From positions 2,294,001-2,358,000 of the forward strand of contig CP064999.1 in the NCBI GenBank assembly GCA_016700115.1: a DNA stretch of 64,000 bases, written 5' to 3'. The position numbers were made by a program, and so were the translations under genes. The notes beneath the pieces were generated by a model. The model searched no databases. It was not told the DNA's origin and worked only from the letters and a program-made list of their open reading frames with translations. The stretch comes from Sphingobacteriales bacterium. Lineage in GTDB: Bacteria; Bacteroidota; Bacteroidia; Chitinophagales; UBA2359. Positions 1-8,592 of the stretch are shown here, piece after piece. Numbering within the stretch: position 1 is the first letter of the stretch; each line of letters opens with the position of its first letter.

Positions 1-71
1 GGAGAATTGACTCCACCGGGAAAATATTGAAGCGCTTCCTCATAAAGAGCTTTAGATTTAGTAAGTATCAT
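1..71 (-). CDS. hemL: Glutamate-1-semialdehyde 2,1-aminomutase, N-terminal fragment (runs off the window)
   Basis: Only the first 23 codons are present, reading leftward from an ATG at 69-71. They give MILTKSKALYEEALQYFPGG followed by VNS. The SxxLFEEA...PGGVNSP start is characteristic of HemL, the PLP enzyme that converts glutamate-1-semialdehyde to 5-aminolevulinate in C5-pathway tetrapyrrole synthesis. The gene starts 41 nt downstream of the rnr stop on the same strand, so the two may be co-transcribed. The catalytic lysine lies outside the window. The call rests on the N-terminal signature alone; related class III aminotransferases usually lack PGGVNS. Confidence 0.8.
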   Translation of the reverse strand, partial: MILTKSKALYEEALQYFPGGVNS

Positions 72-112
72 GTTGAATTTAGGAATAAAAATGATGGTTT
101 TAACGAAACTGC

Positions 113-2296
113 TCAGGCAAGTTCAAAATCAATGGTGCGGGCTAACAGGTCAGTACTGACTACTCGAACATGTACGCGTCCGCCTAATTGATAGCGTTTT
201 CCCTTATTAAAACCGATAAAAGCATGTTGAGTTTCCTGAAATACATAGGTATCGTCAATAACGGTGCTGATTCTGACCAATCCTTCGCATTTGTTTTCGA
301 CCAATTCGACCCAAAAACCGAAATGGGCAACACCCGAAATAACTCCTTCAAATTCCTGCCCAATTCTTTCGCTCAGGTATTCTACCTGCTTATATTTCAC
401 CGATTCGCGTTCAGCCTCCATAGCTTTGCGTTCCATGAGGGAACTATGTTCGCATTTGTGTTTAAGAGTGTCCACATCCCGATTAACACGGGTTGGGTCT
501 TGAAGGCATTGCCATAAAATCCGGTGAACCATCACATCAGGATAGCGCCGTATGGGGGAGGTGAAGTGGGTATAATGTTGAAATCCAAGTCCATAATGTC
601 CAATGTTCTGAACAGTATAAGCTGCTTTTGCCATAGAACGGATGGCTAAAGACTCCAACAGATGTTGTTCGGGTTTGCCTTTTATTTGTGTAAGCAAATT
701 GTTGAGCGAAGCCGATATTTGCTCAGGAGTATCTAACTTTAGTTCGTAACCAAAGTCGGCAGCAAGCCTTTTAAATTCTGCTAATTTTTCAATATCCGGA
801 GCACTGTGGGTACGGTTGACAAAGGGGATTTGTTCAGGACGGGTATTTATAAATTCGGCAACAGACCGGTTGGCGAGCAACATAAAGTCTTCAATCAGGC
901 GATTGGTATCCAGCATTTCTTTAGCCATTACTTGTATAGGTTTGCCTGATTCATCGAGGATAAATTTTACTTCATCGCTTCCAAAATCTATAGAGCCGGC
1001 TTCCATTCTTTTGGCTCGCAGTATTTTTGCCAAACGGTCTAACAGTTTCAACTCGTCTGCCATATCGCCTTGACCGGAATCTAAAATTTCCTGAGCTTCG
1101 GCATAATGAAATCTGCGTGTTGAATGAATGAGTGTTCGTCCGAACCATTTACGAACTACTTTAGCCTCATCGGTCATTTCAAAAACAGCCGAGAAACACA
1201 ATTTGTCTTCGTTTGGGCGAAGAGAGCAAATCAGGTTAGACAGTTTTTCGGGAAACATAGGCAATACCCGGTCAACAAGATAAACGGAAGTAGCTCGTTT
1301 AAACCCATCCCGTTCAAGCGCAGAATCCGGAGAAACATAATAAGAAACATCGGCTATATGTACCCCGATTTCCCAGTTACCGTTGGGCAATTTCTGTACA
1401 GAAAGCGCATCATCAAAGTCTTTGGCATCTACAGGGTCAATGGTAAAGGTCGTAACTCCTTTAAATATTTTTCTTTGGACTATATCTTTTTCGGTTATGG
1501 TAACCGAAAGTTTTTCAGATTCGGCCAATGCTTCTGCGCTGAATTTAAGAGGAAAACCTTTGTTAGCCAGAATAGATATCATTTCAGCATTGTTTTCTCC
1601 TGGTTTTCCGAGTATTTTGGACACTTCGGCTACCGGTTTTTTGCCATCCTCACTCCACTCTATTACCCGCACCAACACTTTATCTCCATCTTTTGCACCG
1701 TTGATTTTTGACAAAGGCAAAAACAAGTTGAGCGGAATATTTGTATCCGGAATAAATAAAGCAAATTTGGGTGCGACTTTAATGATTCCGGTAAAAACCG
1801 TTTTACTTCGCTCAACAATTTCCACTACTTCTCCTTCCAAACGCCGGCCGCCACTTTTTATACCTGCCCTAACCTTGACACGGTCTCCGTCAAAAGCACC
1901 TTTTAGCCTTCCGGCAGGCACAAAAATATCTCTGTCTGATTGTTCTGAAACAATATAGGCGGAGCCGCTTGCCGTCATGTCAACCACGCCTACTATCAGT
2001 TTGCGCGAAGTATTTTGATTGCTTCGGCTTTTTCGTTCAGTTTTTTTAGGGGAGGCTTCGGCTCCAATCAGATGAAAACGGTTGCCTTTGGTTTTTGCAA
2101 TCAGATTTTTATCACACAAGCGGTTTACGGCAGCTACAATTTCATCGGCATCATAACTGCGTCTTCCGATTTTGCTGTGAATTGCTTTATAGCCATAAAG
2201 CGTAGAAGGGTTATTGGTAAAAATTCGCAGAATTAACTGGTCTAACGATGGCGGTCGTTTACCTGAACTATTTTTTGAAGAGCGTTTATTTGCCAA
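113..2296 (-). CDS. rnr: Ribonuclease R (RNase II/R family 3'-5' exoribonuclease)
   Basis: The protein has 727 residues, a usual length for RNase R. It degrades structured RNA processively from the 3' end and takes part in mRNA and rRNA turnover in the cytoplasm. Residues about 15-80 form an N-terminal winged-helix region and 100-230 contain cold-shock-like domains. The RNB catalytic core carries the Asp cluster DPVDAKDFDD (D287, D290, D293, D295, D296). An S1 domain occupies about 640-720. The start appears to be TTG at 2294-2296: a TGA stop lies two codons upstream in frame and the next internal Met is residue 107. A -7-like TAACTTTG (minus strand, 2343-2350) lies about 46 nt upstream. It precedes hemL on the same strand. 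Confidence is high for family and function. Confidence 0.95.
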   Translation of the reverse strand: MANKRSSKNSSGKRPPSLDQLILRIFTNNPSTLYGYKAIHSKIGRRSYDADEIVAAVNRLCDKNLIAKTKGNRFHLIGAEASPKKTERKSRSNQNTSRKLIVGVVDMTASGSAYIVSEQSDRDIFVPAGRLKGAFDGDRVKVRAGIKSGGRRLEGEVVEIVERSKTVFTGIIKVAPKFALFIPDTNIPLNLFLPLSKINGAKDGDKVLVRVIEWSEDGKKPVAEVSKILGKPGENNAEMISILANKGFPLKFSAEALAESEKLSVTITEKDIVQRKIFKGVTTFTIDPVDAKDFDDALSVQKLPNGNWEIGVHIADVSYYVSPDSALERDGFKRATSVYLVDRVLPMFPEKLSNLICSLRPNEDKLCFSAVFEMTDEAKVVRKWFGRTLIHSTRRFHYAEAQEILDSGQGDMADELKLLDRLAKILRAKRMEAGSIDFGSDEVKFILDESGKPIQVMAKEMLDTNRLIEDFMLLANRSVAEFINTRPEQIPFVNRTHSAPDIEKLAEFKRLAADFGYELKLDTPEQISASLNNLLTQIKGKPEQHLLESLAIRSMAKAAYTVQNIGHYGLGFQHYTHFTSPIRRYPDVMVHRILWQCLQDPTRVNRDVDTLKHKCEHSSLMERKAMEAERESVKYKQVEYLSERIGQEFEGVISGVAHFGFWVELVENKCEGLVRISTVIDDTYVFQETQHAFIGFNKGKRYQLGGRVHVRVVSTDLLARTIDFELA

Positions 2297-2342
2297 TTGT
2301 CAGAAAATTTCTTTAAAAAATTGAATAGCCATGTTGCTTGTA

Positions 2343-2350
2343 CAAAGTTA
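2343..2350 (-). promoter_or_regulatory. Candidate -7 promoter element for rnr
   Basis: On the minus strand the sequence is TAACTTTG, an exact match to the Bacteroidota -7 consensus TAnnTTTG, about 46 nt upstream of the TTG start of rnr. I did not find a convincing TTG-type -33 element at the expected distance, so this is a half-supported promoter. Confidence 0.4.
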
Positions 2351-2624
2351 AAGACCTTAACCATATTTAAGGCATGTTTCTACTATATTTTAAAGTTAAC
2401 TTAAATACTGCCTTTGAATACTCCCAACTAATGCAGCCTAAACCGTCCTGTTTTAATAAAAAAGGGGGTTAAATTCTGATAAATAAATCATCAGAAACAG
2501 GGTTGAAATTTAACCGCAAAATTCTTCTAATCGCTTTAAAACAAAGGGACAGAGAAGGATATATGCCATGGTAAATCTTGAAAATCGGATAAATTTTGGT
2601 TAGTTTATGGCTATTTGGCGAGGC

Positions 2625-2632
2625 TATCTTTG
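2625..2632 (+). promoter_or_regulatory. Candidate -7 promoter element for the 2711 secreted-protein gene
   Basis: TATCTTTG matches the Bacteroidota TAnnTTTG -7 consensus and lies about 79 nt upstream of the ATG at 2711. The nearest TTTTG upstream is about 26 nt away, longer than the usual spacing, so the -33 element is uncertain. Confidence 0.4.
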
Positions 2633-2710
2633 CATCATCAGTCGGATAAAACAACTTAAACAAAATAAATCAACCTTTTTTAAAATCACCTTTCAAACAA
2701 AAATTGAATT

Positions 2711-3301
2711 ATGAAAACAAGTTTTTTCTCTCCCGCATCTCTTTTAGCCTTTGTTGCTTTTTGCCTGTTTGCTTTTAATGTGAATGTACAGGCGCAGGAT
2801 TACGATTGGACACAAACCCCTGAGTATCAAAAAATGTACAACGATTTGATGCAAAACGTTGAAAACACTTACAACACGACTTATAACAATAGCATGGCAG
2901 ATGCTCAAAAAATTATGGACAAACAAAAAGAAGACGAAGCCCGCTACTATCAGGAAGTGATGGAAATGGTTACCCGCAGTTATGAAGAAACCTATACCTA
3001 TTGGATGGGCAGGTATGAAGAAATCATTGCGGAAGCAAATGCCAATGCAAAAGTACTACAAGCACAACTCATTGCTCATGGACAAGCTGTTTACCAACAG
3101 GCTTTGGCAAATGGCATCAGCAAGGTTGCTGCTCAAAAAATGGCTGTCGAAACCGTTGGCAATTTGGCAAGTACCAATTCCATCACCAATTCTTTTGGGC
3201 ACGACCTGACTATGAAAATTATGAACAACTGGCCTAACGGAAGCGGTGCTTTGTACAAATATGGAGACGGTACTTATGGCAACTGGGCAACCCGGTACTA
3301 A
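2711..3301 (+). CDS. Small secreted protein of unknown function, helix-rich
   Basis: The product has 196 residues. The first 28 or so form a Sec signal peptide with a hydrophobic core, ending ...VNVQA before QDYDW. The mature part is rich in Tyr, Glu, Gln and Asn. From about residue 35 to 135 it looks largely alpha-helical, with heptad-like hydrophobic spacing and many charged residues, perhaps a coiled coil. It lacks a lipobox Cys and a T9SS sorting domain, so a periplasmic location is most likely. I recognise no family. A second small secreted-protein gene follows 60 bp downstream on the same strand, and a terminator follows that one, so the two probably form a bicistronic unit. The function is unknown. 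Confidence 0.75.
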   Translation: MKTSFFSPASLLAFVAFCLFAFNVNVQAQDYDWTQTPEYQKMYNDLMQNVENTYNTTYNNSMADAQKIMDKQKEDEARYYQEVMEMVTRSYEETYTYWMGRYEEIIAEANANAKVLQAQLIAHGQAVYQQALANGISKVAAQKMAVETVGNLASTNSITNSFGHDLTMKIMNNWPNGSGALYKYGDGTYGNWATRY

Positions 3302-3361
3302 GAGCTTAACGCATCAAACCTTAATTAACAAATAACAATAAACAATAAAAAAACAAAAAAC

Positions 3362-3826
3362 ATGAAAACGATTTTATTCCATTTGATTTTGACAATTACA
3401 CTTTGTTCAGGTCTTTTCCTTGAAACCTTTGCTCAAGACCAACTTTTTCCGATGAGTATTAACCGAAAAGATAAAACAGCTTTTGGGTTGGTTCAAGCAG
3501 ATAATCAAGCAGTTGGTACTGTTACCTGGCATACCGGTAAGAACAATTTCAACTTTCCGGGCTCGTCACTGAAATTTTCTGCTACAGTCAATGAAAGTTT
3601 CACCTTGGTCGAATTAATGATTGTCAACGCAAAAATACCGGTAACTTTCTCACTTTTAACTCCCCCCGAAGGATATACTAACCCTGATTTAACACAATTT
3701 TACACAGTTGAATTTACCGACCTTTCCGGAAAGGTGATAACAGGCGTGCTTGCTTTTTGTTGGGCGGAAAACAGCACCTCAATTCCTGCCATTAACAATC
3801 TCCCTTATTGGTCAGAAAAAAGTTAA
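3362..3826 (+). CDS. Small secreted protein of unknown function
   Basis: The product has 154 residues and starts with a signal peptide of about 24 residues (hydrophobic core LILTITLCSGLFL, cleavage after ETFA before QDQLF). The mature part is beta-rich by its alternating hydrophobic pattern and has no Cys or metal-binding motif that I can identify. It lacks a C-terminal sorting domain. The gene lies 60 bp after the preceding secreted-protein gene and ends just before a strong rho-independent terminator (3851-3883), so it is probably the last gene of a two-gene unit. I recognise no family. Confidence 0.7.
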   Translation: MKTILFHLILTITLCSGLFLETFAQDQLFPMSINRKDKTAFGLVQADNQAVGTVTWHTGKNNFNFPGSSLKFSATVNESFTLVELMIVNAKIPVTFSLLTPPEGYTNPDLTQFYTVEFTDLSGKVITGVLAFCWAENSTSIPAINNLPYWSEKS

Positions 3827-3850
3827 TCCGTCGTTATTAAGTTTAACAAT

Positions 3851-3883
3851 ACCCCTGCGCTTAATTTGCTCAGGGGTTTTTTT
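3851..3883 (+). terminator. Rho-independent terminator after the two small secreted-protein genes
   Basis: The stem ACCCCTG (3851-3857) pairs with CAGGGGT (3871-3877) and is followed by a run of T. It lies 25 nt after the stop of the 3362 gene. Confidence 0.85.
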
Positions 3884-4054
3884 AGTTGGCGGCTACCTTT
3901 TTTTAATAAAAACCAAAACCAAGTCTTGATTAATGTCCAAATATGTTTTTCATCAATAGCCTTTATACAATGGAACTTTATTTTTGATAAGATTGTTTGT
4001 AAATACATCTGATATGAAATTTCAAAAACTAATCACTTTTAAATTACCCCGATT

Positions 4055-4699
4055 ATGACCAATCACAAAGCGTACAACCTGATTATTTTAGATGAAAGCG
4101 GTTCTATGGAGTCTATTAAAACTCCTACTATCAGAGGGTTTAATGAAGTTGTTCAAACCATCAGAGAAGTAGAGAAGCAGTTTCCAGAACAGGAACATTA
4201 TGTTACTTTAATCACCTTTAACGGAGGAGGCATTAAAACTTTGTTGGACAAACAGAGGGTTAATCAGCTTTTTGAAATTGACCAGAATCGCTATCAACCC
4301 AACGCCAGCACCCCTTTATTGGATGCCATAGGTTTTGGAGCAATCGGGTTGAAAAATTATTTGCAGGATAAAACCGACTACAATGTATTAGTTACCATTT
4401 TGACCGACGGTGAAGAGAATGCGTCAAGAGAATTTAACAGACGGCAGATCAATGAAATTATCAATGAGTTGAAAACTAAAGGCTGGGTTTTTACCTATAT
4501 CGGAGCAAATCAGGACGTGGATGCAGTAGCTGATTCGCTTTCAATAAACAGCAAAATGGCTTTTATGGCGAACGAAGCGGATATGAGAAACATGTTTGAC
4601 AAAGAGAGAAAGCAGAGAATGGCGTATTACAAAAACATCCATTTTAACAGAGAGCAACCCGAGGATTATTTTGAAGATCAGGATGAAAAGAAAAGCTAA
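4055..4699 (+). CDS. Von Willebrand factor A (VWA) domain protein
   Basis: The protein has 214 residues and no signal peptide, so it is probably cytoplasmic. One VWA domain covers nearly all of it. The MIDAS metal-binding site is intact: DESGS at residues 13-17 (DxSxS), the Thr of NASTPLLDA near residue 88, and the Asp of TDGEEN near 116. VWA domains bind Mg2+ and mediate protein-protein interactions. Cytoplasmic bacterial versions often work with MoxR-like AAA+ ATPases or in tellurite/stress systems, but no such partner is adjacent here. The C-terminal 40 residues are charged and probably disordered. It is flanked by terminators at 3851 and 4826, so it is likely monocistronic. The family is clear, the role unknown. 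Confidence 0.85.
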   Translation: MTNHKAYNLIILDESGSMESIKTPTIRGFNEVVQTIREVEKQFPEQEHYVTLITFNGGGIKTLLDKQRVNQLFEIDQNRYQPNASTPLLDAIGFGAIGLKNYLQDKTDYNVLVTILTDGEENASREFNRRQINEIINELKTKGWVFTYIGANQDVDAVADSLSINSKMAFMANEADMRNMFDKERKQRMAYYKNIHFNREQPEDYFEDQDEKKS

Positions 4700-4825
4700 A
4701 CCGCATTTTTTGTAAATACGGACTATAACCTGACTTTAATTTCAGGATGTTTACCGAATTTCTTGTTTTTAACACTATAAATCAGAAAAAATAGCGCTTG
4801 TATTTTTAATGGTATGATAATTTGT

Positions 4826-4861
4826 AAAAAGCCCGCTACCTAATGGTGAGCGGGCTTTTTG
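4826..4861 (+). terminator. Bidirectional-capable terminator between the VWA gene and the convergent phosphate transporter
   Basis: GCCCGCT (4831-4837) pairs with AGCGGGC (4849-4855). The stem is flanked by AAAAA on the left and TTTTT on the right, so it can work on both strands for the convergent genes on either side. Confidence 0.85.
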
Positions 4862-4969
4862 TTTATATAGAACGCTATCAAGAAGTATGATAAAAGAATG
4901 AACCGGGCAACATTGAAATCTAAAAAAAATGTTTTTAGTTTTTATTTTCCGGAATATAGACGGTAAACT

Positions 4970-7303
4970 TTAAACGGGTTCATCTTTGTCAAGTTGGTTT
5001 TTACTATCCAATTCCTTTTCGGTTAAAAGCACGGCTTTGCTGTGAGTAGAATATGATCTGAGAAGCCGGTTGTACAATTTCATAAATCTTGCGGCAACTG
5101 CAATCAAATCTTTGGTTTCGAGGAGTAAGGTAAAAAACAAGTGGCTGTTTTTCGTGCCATACTGTTTTTCCTGAACACCTTTGATTTGTTGAGCCAACTG
5201 ATTTTCAATATTTTCAAATAGATATTTTTTTTGCTCCAACACATAAGGCAGTTTATCGAAATTATAGTTTTCAAATCCTTCTATAATCACGAGCATATAA
5301 TCATCCAACTGTTTTTGAAGTTGTTGTAATTGAGCGGTTTGTTCATCAGTTAAAGGAGTGTGGAGGTTTTCAACGTGCTCGCGGCAAACTTTAATGACAA
5401 GCTGAGCTGCCTGAGCTATATCCTGTTCCAGGTCATAGACCAATAAAAACACCCTACTGGCTTCGGTATGTTCTTCGTCAATTCTTTGAATCGAATGAAG
5501 CAGTTTTATTTTGAAATCTTTGTTCTGTTGTTTAAGTGCTTTAATGATTGCTTTGGTAGATTTTAGTTGTTCTTCCGATTCGTTTTTCAACCCCTGAAGG
5601 GCGAGAGAATAAGCTTTTTGAACAGTTACCAGAGTATTGGCCACACTTTGGGCAGTTTCACGGGCAATCACCATTCCTTCTATTGGATTGGTGTTGCTTA
5701 AAATTTCATCAATCCGGTCTTTTTCGATTTCCTTTTCGCGGTGGTAAAAGAAATTATTGATGATAAGCCCGGCAGCCAACAAAACGAGTGCTCCTACAGC
5801 CCAACCTCCTAATTGATGGATCAGCGTGGCAATTAACCCTGAAACCAAAAAAGCTATGATCGCTGTAGCAAACCAACCGCCAATAACATGAAGCACACCC
5901 GAAACCCGATAGACAGCAGTATCTCTGCCCCAAGCCCTGTCGGCAAAAGAAGAGCCCATTGCAACAATAAACGTTACATAAGTTGTTGAAAGCGGAAGTT
6001 TGTAGGAAGTACCCAAAGCAATCAATGCACTTGCTACGGTTAAATTGACCGATGCCCGGATCAAATCGAAAGCCGGTTCAGGTTCTTCCAGCTTGTTTTG
6101 ATTCGTTATCGAAGGTGAAGTTTCATTGGAGAAACTTTCATCTACTTTTGATAACCACGAATTGGGAATTATCCGTTGTGTTTGGTCTCCGATAAAGCGG
6201 CTAAACCGAACCATCATTCTGGAAAGGGTGGTTGGTTCAAATTTTTCAAGTCCTTCCCCCTGCCGTCCCAATCCTACTTCTGTTTCAGTTACTGTTCTTG
6301 CTTTTCGCGAAAACATCAAAGTTGCGACCATAATGAGTCCCGAAAACACTAAAAACAAGACGTTGGGTTTTGCGGCAAGACTTAGCGACTGCATCCCAAA
6401 TTGATTGGCTTCAACACCCGAAACCGACCATGCTTTATAGGCTTCATAACCTGCCATCGGAACGCCGATAAAATTGACTAAATCGTTTCCGGCAAAAGCC
6501 ATTGCCAATCCAAAAGTTCCAAACAAAACTACAATTCGCAAAACATTTACCTTAAAAACAGAAATCAGTATTTGCATTAAAATCCACCAAAAAACAAAAG
6601 AAGCACCTAACAACAAGAGTGTATTGGCCTGCACTTGTTTGACAAAATCGGCAGGCAAAAACACAGCACCTTTTACCCCTTTTATCAGCAGAAAAAACGT
6701 CATGACTGACAATGCCAAACCTGCCCAAATTCCACCTATATATTTAATACGGTTTTTGAAGTTGTAAGTAAACAGCAGACGGGAAAGGAATTGAATTAAT
6801 GTGCCAAAAGTAAATGCAAGCACCACTGACAATAAAATACTTGTAACTATGGTGATGACATTAGAAGCATTGATATAATTGGCAAGCATGGCAATAGACT
6901 CGCCATTTTCAATAGTTTTCAAGAGCCCAACTGCTACAGAAGCGCCTAATAGTTCAAAAATCAAAGATACGGTGGTGGAGGTAGGTAACCCTAAAGTATT
7001 AAAGAAGTCGAGCAATACTACATCGGTAATCATCACCGCTAGAAAAATGACCATTACCTCGGCAAAAACAAAGAAATCAGGGTTAAAAATACCTTTTCGG
7101 GCGACCTCCATCATACCGCCGGAAAATGATGCGCCTATAAAAACCCCTAAACTCGCAACAATCATAATCACATATCGCGGGGCTACTCTCGAACCTATTG
7201 CAGAATTTAAGAAATTGACCGCATCATTACCTACCCCTACTATCAAATCACTAAATGCAAAAATCAGCAGAAACAGGACTATCAAAAAATAGTATTCCGG
7301 CAT
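4970..7303 (-). CDS. Inorganic phosphate transporter, PiT (PHO4) family, with C-terminal PhoU/DUF47-like domain
   Basis: The protein has 777 residues, longer than a minimal PiT permease (about 500), because of an extra cytoplasmic tail. The duplicated PiT signature is visible: GNDAVNF at residues 25-31 and GNDLVNF at 272-278. About 10-12 membrane segments lie in residues 1-530. Residues about 535-770 are helical and charged and resemble the PhoU/DUF47 regulators that usually sit in a separate neighbouring gene, so this is a fusion. The family imports phosphate by H+ or Na+ symport. A direct repeat with 11-bp phasing (TGTTAA-N5-TGTTAA, 7339-7355) lies 36-52 nt upstream and could be a Pho box. 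It is divergent from the polyprenyl synthase gene at 7548. Confidence 0.92.
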   Translation of the reverse strand: MPEYYFLIVLFLLIFAFSDLIVGVGNDAVNFLNSAIGSRVAPRYVIMIVASLGVFIGASFSGGMMEVARKGIFNPDFFVFAEVMVIFLAVMITDVVLLDFFNTLGLPTSTTVSLIFELLGASVAVGLLKTIENGESIAMLANYINASNVITIVTSILLSVVLAFTFGTLIQFLSRLLFTYNFKNRIKYIGGIWAGLALSVMTFFLLIKGVKGAVFLPADFVKQVQANTLLLLGASFVFWWILMQILISVFKVNVLRIVVLFGTFGLAMAFAGNDLVNFIGVPMAGYEAYKAWSVSGVEANQFGMQSLSLAAKPNVLFLVFSGLIMVATLMFSRKARTVTETEVGLGRQGEGLEKFEPTTLSRMMVRFSRFIGDQTQRIIPNSWLSKVDESFSNETSPSITNQNKLEEPEPAFDLIRASVNLTVASALIALGTSYKLPLSTTYVTFIVAMGSSFADRAWGRDTAVYRVSGVLHVIGGWFATAIIAFLVSGLIATLIHQLGGWAVGALVLLAAGLIINNFFYHREKEIEKDRIDEILSNTNPIEGMVIARETAQSVANTLVTVQKAYSLALQGLKNESEEQLKSTKAIIKALKQQNKDFKIKLLHSIQRIDEEHTEASRVFLLVYDLEQDIAQAAQLVIKVCREHVENLHTPLTDEQTAQLQQLQKQLDDYMLVIIEGFENYNFDKLPYVLEQKKYLFENIENQLAQQIKGVQEKQYGTKNSHLFFTLLLETKDLIAVAARFMKLYNRLLRSYSTHSKAVLLTEKELDSKNQLDKDEPV

Positions 7304-7338
7304 ATAAAATCAAAATTTTGGTAAAAATAGAAAGCCAA

Positions 7339-7355
7339 TGTTAAGCTATTGTTAA
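7339..7355 (-). promoter_or_regulatory. Candidate Pho-box-like direct repeat upstream of the PiT transporter
   Basis: TGTTAA at 7339-7344 and again at 7350-7355 gives an 11-bp repeat, about one helical turn. On the transporter's coding strand it reads TTAACA-N5-TTAACA, the layout known for PhoP/PhoB-type regulators. A similar pair precedes the TonB receptor gene (21942-21961). Binding is inferred. Confidence 0.4.
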
Positions 7356-7506
7356 AAATAGCATGTTTTTTAAAAAAAGCTTGTCATATTTTGCGGTCAA
7401 CCTTTGTTTAAACAAATATTTATGTTCCAATTATCAGGCCAATGATGAATCGGTTAACTTGATTGATTGATATCTCCTTGTTCGCTTCATATTGTTAAAG
7501 AATTTG

Positions 7507-7514
7507 TACCTTTG
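7507..7514 (+). promoter_or_regulatory. Candidate -7 promoter element for the polyprenyl synthase gene
   Basis: TACCTTTG matches the Bacteroidota -7 consensus 33 nt upstream of the ATG at 7548. The -33 element is not clear. Confidence 0.45.
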
Positions 7515-7547
7515 AGCCTGCAGGCAGCATCGTGTTAACCCATTTCC

Positions 7548-8528
7548 ATGACCGAAAGCATATCGCTCTACGATATTCAAAAAGTAATCGCACCTCAACT
7601 CGAATTGTTTGAGGGTAAATTCAAAGACTCTGTACGAAGTAAAGTACCCCTTTTAGATAGGGTTATGTATTATATCGTTCAAAGAAAAGGCAAACAAATC
7701 AGACCCATGTTTGTCTTTTTTTCGGCTATGTTGCAGGGGCAGATCACAGAAGCCACTTATCGCGGTGCTGCTTTGGTTGAATTGTTGCACACCGCAACCC
7801 TAATCCATGACGATGTGGTGGATGATGCTAATGAACGGCGAGGTTTTTTTTCGGTCAATGCGCTCTGGAAAAACAAAGTAGCGGTGCTTGTCGGTGATTA
7901 CCTGCTTTCCAAAGGACTGTTGCTTGCAATTGACAATCAGGATTTTAACCTGCTTCAGATTGTTTCAAAGGCAGTCAGAGATATGAGTGAGGGAGAATTG
8001 CTGCAAATGGAACGAAGCCGAAGACTAAATCTTGACGAAACCACCTATTTTGAGATCATCACCAAAAAAACCGCTTCGCTGATAGCGTCAGCTTGTGCGG
8101 TTGGTTTTGCCTCGGCGGTCAATGACATTCATGCTCATCATCTTGTCTGGAATATCGGTGAAAAAATCGGCATTGCCTTCCAGATCCGGGACGACTTGTT
8201 CGATTTTGGAGCCGAAGATACCGGAAAACCAAAAGGCATTGATATTAAAGAAAAAAAACTCACCCTTCCGGTTATTTTTGCCATTAACAATGCCAGTGAT
8301 GCAGACCGCCGCCGCTTGATTTATACCATTAAAAATCAATATGCCAACAAAAAGAAAGTGGCTGAGGTAATAGATTTTGTTTGGAAGAGCGGAGGTATTG
8401 AATATGCACAGGAGGCGATGCACCGGTTTAAAAAGGAGGCGCTGAACCTGCTCTCCGGTTTTCCGCAAAACGAAGGACGCAAAGGGTTAGAGCAACTGAT
8501 TTGGTTTACCATTGAACGAAAAAGATAA
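7548..8528 (+). CDS. ispB: All-trans polyprenyl diphosphate synthase (octaprenyl/heptaprenyl type)
   Basis: The protein has 326 residues, normal for this family. It condenses isopentenyl diphosphate onto an allylic primer in the trans configuration to make the side chain of quinones (menaquinone in most Bacteroidota). The first Asp-rich motif is D88-D-V-V-D92, preceded by H87 and followed by RRG. The second is D215-D-L-F-D219. The KGID...KKLTLP segment (229-241) is typical of long-chain synthases. I cannot set product length from sequence; the bulky residues next to the first motif that mark short-chain enzymes are absent. It is followed 64 nt later by prfB on the same strand. The symbol is by family resemblance. 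Confidence 0.9.
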   Translation: MTESISLYDIQKVIAPQLELFEGKFKDSVRSKVPLLDRVMYYIVQRKGKQIRPMFVFFSAMLQGQITEATYRGAALVELLHTATLIHDDVVDDANERRGFFSVNALWKNKVAVLVGDYLLSKGLLLAIDNQDFNLLQIVSKAVRDMSEGELLQMERSRRLNLDETTYFEIITKKTASLIASACAVGFASAVNDIHAHHLVWNIGEKIGIAFQIRDDLFDFGAEDTGKPKGIDIKEKKLTLPVIFAINNASDADRRRLIYTIKNQYANKKKVAEVIDFVWKSGGIEYAQEAMHRFKKEALNLLSGFPQNEGRKGLEQLIWFTIERKR

Positions 8529-8592
8529 CCCTTTTTTTAACCTGAAAAAAGCGACCTAAACCATATTTTTACAACTTTAGACATAACATTTA

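Larger units (their letters stand above)
2297..2710. other. Intergenic region between divergent rnr and the 2711 gene
   Basis: This gap of about 410 bp contains no convincing gene. It holds the rnr -7 candidate (2343-2350) and, on the plus strand, TATCTTTG at 2625-2632 as a -7 candidate for the secreted-protein gene starting at 2711. The long stretch 2400-2600 shows no strong structure. A short reading frame on the minus strand there has no family resemblance and was rejected. Confidence 0.5.
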